Assembly: GCA_963675135.1 (NCBI GenBank)
Contig: OY776121.1
Coordinates: forward strand, 73,486,265-73,550,264
Length of the DNA: 64,000 bases
Source: Galeopsis tetrahit
Lineage: Eukaryota; Streptophyta; Magnoliopsida; Lamiales; Lamiaceae
Direction: 5' to 3'
Positions 61,490-64,000 of the stretch are shown piece by piece. The stretch's first letter is position 1, and every line of letters starts with the position of its first letter. The notes beneath the pieces were generated by a model. It was not told where the DNA came from. It ran no database searches and saw nothing but the letters and a program-made list of their open reading frames with translations. Both the position numbers and the translations under genes were made by a program.

Positions 61490-61945
61490 TCTCTTTCTTT
61501 TTTTAGGCCACAATTTACGTGGCTGCGGAGGGGCGGCGGAAGCCGGGAGAAGGGCGACGCCGAGAAGAGAATGAGTAGGTGGGTGCGATGAAGCAAAGGG
61601 GCGGCAACGTGAGGGCGGCGTGGCTAGGGCTGCCGCGAGGACTTGGGTATGTGGGCGGCGCTGCACCGCGGCGACGTGGGTAGGTGGGAGGGGGTCGCGA
61701 TCGTGGGGAGGGTGGGAGGAAGAGGAAGAGATTGCGGGTGTACTGAATGATAGTATAAATGAATAAAATTAGAATTTTAAGGATGTTAGGGGTATTTTGG
61801 AATTTTCTACGTAGGAGTCCCCGTCCAACCGTATGTGTATTTAGGAAGTATGTGTCCTCAATATGTCTGTGTGTATAATTGTGGCCCTTTTCTAAATGGC
61901 CGTGAGGAATTGGGCCTGCCTTCTTGGACTCAATGTATTGTGGCC
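61490..61945. other. GC-rich tract of unknown origin
   Basis: About 240 bp (61515-61735) of purine-rich GGCGGC / GTGGGTAGGTGGG sequence, very unlike its AT-rich surroundings, followed by ordinary sequence. It resembles the C/T-rich interiors of the Mutator-like copies at 6770-6985 read on the other strand, so it may be a fragment of that family. No convincing gene. Confidence 0.35.
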
Positions 61946-61952
61946 TCATATA

Positions 61953-62514
61953 TAGGAGTGTTCAAAAATAAATCGGACCGGAAAAAAGATCGGAACCGGT
62001 CCGGACCGGACCGACCGGTTAGATTCCGGTCCGGGAAATTTTGGATTCCTGTCTTCCGGTCCGGACCGGTTTGGACCAGATTTTTTTTTTAATTTTTTAA
62101 TTTTTTTTATATTTTTTTACTAATGCACTCTCAATTATTTTTGAAAACCAAGTAATTGGTGAAAATGTGTTGAGATCTTATTACATTTTTTACAAATATA
62201 TAATTTAACAAATATATTTAATTTATTTTTAGGGTCAAAAGATCATTAATAACAATGTAAATAAAATTCACATTGACGTAATGAAGAGCAAACACTTTAA
62301 TTTTCATATACAAATTCATCAATCTTGTTCTTACTTCCATAAATTTAAAAAAAAAATTATAAAAAAAAAAAATAATAATAATTCCGGTCCAAACCCGGAC
62401 CGGACCGGAATTTTTCGGTCTGGTCCGGTCTCCGATTCGACCTTTTGGTAAGATTCCGGTCCCGGTCCAAACCGATCTCGGTCCGGTCCGGTTTTGGACC
62501 GGTGCACACCCCTA
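61953..62514. mobile_element. hAT element rich in CCGGTCCGGACCGG words, 562 bp
   Basis: A perfect 8-bp duplication CTCATATA flanks it (61945-61952 and 62515-62522). Ends TAGGAGTGTTCAAAAAT and reversed TAGGGGTGTGCACCGG share TAGGxGTGT. Both outer thirds are dense in CCGGTCCGGACCGG-type words in both orientations; the centre is AT-rich. No coding frame. Confidence 0.9.
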
Positions 62515-62524
62515 CTCATATATA

Positions 62525-63501
62525 CTCCCTCCGTCCAATTTCATTATTCTCACTTTCCTTTTTTTGGTTGTCCAATTTTATTATGCCCATACCCTTTTTG
62601 GAAACAATATTATTCATACTACTTTATCTCCACCCTCATACCATCACTTATTTACCCACTTTATCATTGACTTTATTCATAAACAATCATTTATTTATAA
62701 ATGGACCCCACAATTAGGGCTGAGCAAAAACCGAAAAAAACCGAAAAACCGAACCGAAAAATGAATTCGGTTTGGTTTTTCGGTTTCAGTTCGGTTAGCA
62801 TTTTTTATACATTTCGGTATTCAGTTCGGTTTCGGTTTTATTAAGTAATAATTCGGTTAACCGAAAACCGAACCAAATTTGGGTTAGATTACTGTTTTTT
62901 TCATTTTTTTTTCATTTACTGTATTTTTCATTTATTTCATTTACAGTGTTTTTTCATTTTTTTTCATTCACAGATTAAATGTGTACGTCTACGGTGGATA
63001 GATTAAATGTTAAATATGTTTTTCATTCACATATTAATAAAATGTGTTTTTCATCCATAGATTCTTTTCATTCACAAATTAATAAAATGTGTTTTTCATT
63101 TACTGTATTTTTAATAGATTAAATGTTAAATGTGTTAGATTAATAAAATGTGATCGATTAATAAAATGTGATAGATTAATAAAATGTGTTTTTTCATTTT
63201 TTTCTAAATGTTAGATATATTTCGGTTTTTATTTCGGTTTTCGGTTTTTTACCGAAACCGAACCGATTAATTCGGTTCGGTTATTTTCGGTTTTACTCCA
63301 CTATGGTTCGGTTTCGGTTAATTATAATGAAATTCGGTTCGGTTTCGATTTCTCAATTTCGGTTCGGTTCGGTTGCGTTGCACACCCCTACCCACAATAC
63401 CCCATTATACCCTTAACTTATCTACTTTATAAATAAACTAATCAATATTCATTAAAACCCGTGCCCGAAGAAGTGGGCATAATAAAATTGAACGGAGAGA
63501 G
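62525..63501. mobile_element. Stowaway-like MITE split by a hAT insertion
   Basis: Left end CTCCCTCCGTCCAATTTCAT and reversed right end CTCTCTCCGTTCAATTTTAT, with TA at 62523-62524 and 63502-63503. It is interrupted by the hAT element at 62715-63390; without it and one target copy the MITE is about 293 bp. Confidence 0.88.
62715..63390. mobile_element. hAT element rich in CGGTTCGGTTTCGG words, nested, 676 bp
   Basis: A perfect 8-bp duplication CCCACAAT flanks it (62707-62714 and 63391-63398). Ends TAGGGCTGAGCAAAAACC and reversed TAGGGGTGTGCAACGCAACC form a TIR. Outer thirds are dense in AACCGAAAAACCG / CGGTTTCGGTT words; the centre repeats ATTAATAAAATGTG. It lies inside a Stowaway. Confidence 0.92.
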
Positions 63502-63503
63502 TA

Positions 63504-64000
63504 TATTTTATTTCTCTTTTCTCAATCTTTTTTCTGAACTTCACTAAAATTTAGGTAGGTGTTTTACTTATAAAAATATTCAAATTTACCTATAAAAATA
63601 GAAAACCAATACCTTTCTTATAATTAAGTGTAATTAGAAAAAAAATAAGTACATAAAATTTTATTGAATTAAGATTAAAATGCGTAAAAAAATTATGCAA
63701 TTTTCATCTAATCAATTGACCAATTTCCAAAATTAATGGGACCCATATTAAATTTTTATCTTTTTTGGAATGTAAATTAATCAATTTATGAAATTATAGG
63801 ACGTAAATTGAAATTGTATCTTATTTTGAACTTAAAAAAAAAGGTAAAAGTTACGAAATTGAGAATAAGAGGGTGAAGATGTCTAAAAAGATGGATGGGC
63901 GAGCAGAAAGTAGAAACAGAGAAGTGAGAACACACTTGACCTAATTCCACTTATCATTTTGGTGGGTGCAAGTGTGCAACAATCACCTAGTACACCCAAT
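63504..64000. other. AT-rich right edge
   Basis: No gene or bounded element seen up to the window end. Confidence 0.4.

Noticed and set aside
1..64000. tRNA and rRNA genes, endogenous pararetrovirus, organellar insertions
   Set aside because: I saw no cloverleaf with A and B boxes, no rRNA core, no caulimovirid-type movement or coat domains, and no recognisable plastid or mitochondrial genes; a covariance-model or BLAST search would be needed to exclude short pieces.

Overview
The window is nuclear DNA of a flowering plant, most likely a eudicot. It has split genes with GT-AG introns, AT-rich spacers, plant-only gene families and a dense load of plant transposons. Some repeat styles resemble asterids, but I cannot name the species.

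Four host genes are supported. At the left edge is the 3' part of a 5-formyltetrahydrofolate cyclo-ligase-like gene (COG0212 family, + strand, exons 2-1760). It faces, tail to tail, a complete seven-exon COV1-like (LCV) membrane-protein gene (- strand, 5626-2180). In the middle is a two-exon ERF transcription factor (+, 36830-38649). On the right is an intronless secreted invertase/pectin methylesterase inhibitor-like gene (-, 54366-53800). They are unrelated in function; there is no operon-like cluster.

The rest is mostly mobile DNA, much of it resolved to the base by terminal repeats and target-site duplications. 6.6-9.9 kb holds two copies of a Mutator-like non-coding element, each split by a hAT element. 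10.5-22.8 kb is one large Mutator element (MULE) with long terminal inverted repeats. Its transposase gene is cut by a 3673-bp CACTA element with a 3-bp target duplication, and its upstream part holds a young Copia retrotransposon. 22.8-36.8 kb is spacer with hAT, Stowaway and Tourist-type MITEs. 39-45.3 kb carries a Stowaway and three word-rich hAT elements. 46.8-51.5 kb is a second very young Copia with unusual TA...TA LTR ends. 55-64 kb holds Stowaways, an inverted array of short units, a 2180-bp Helitron, a probable solo LTR, LTR-derived non-coding DNA and two more hAT elements, one nested in a Stowaway.

I found no new defence or metabolic system. The most notable signals are the nested MULE/CACTA/Copia locus with an otherwise continuous reading frame, a set of hAT elements each built from its own short palindromic word, the TA...TA Copia, and an over-represented 9-mer (TACTCCGTA) scattered in the spacers.
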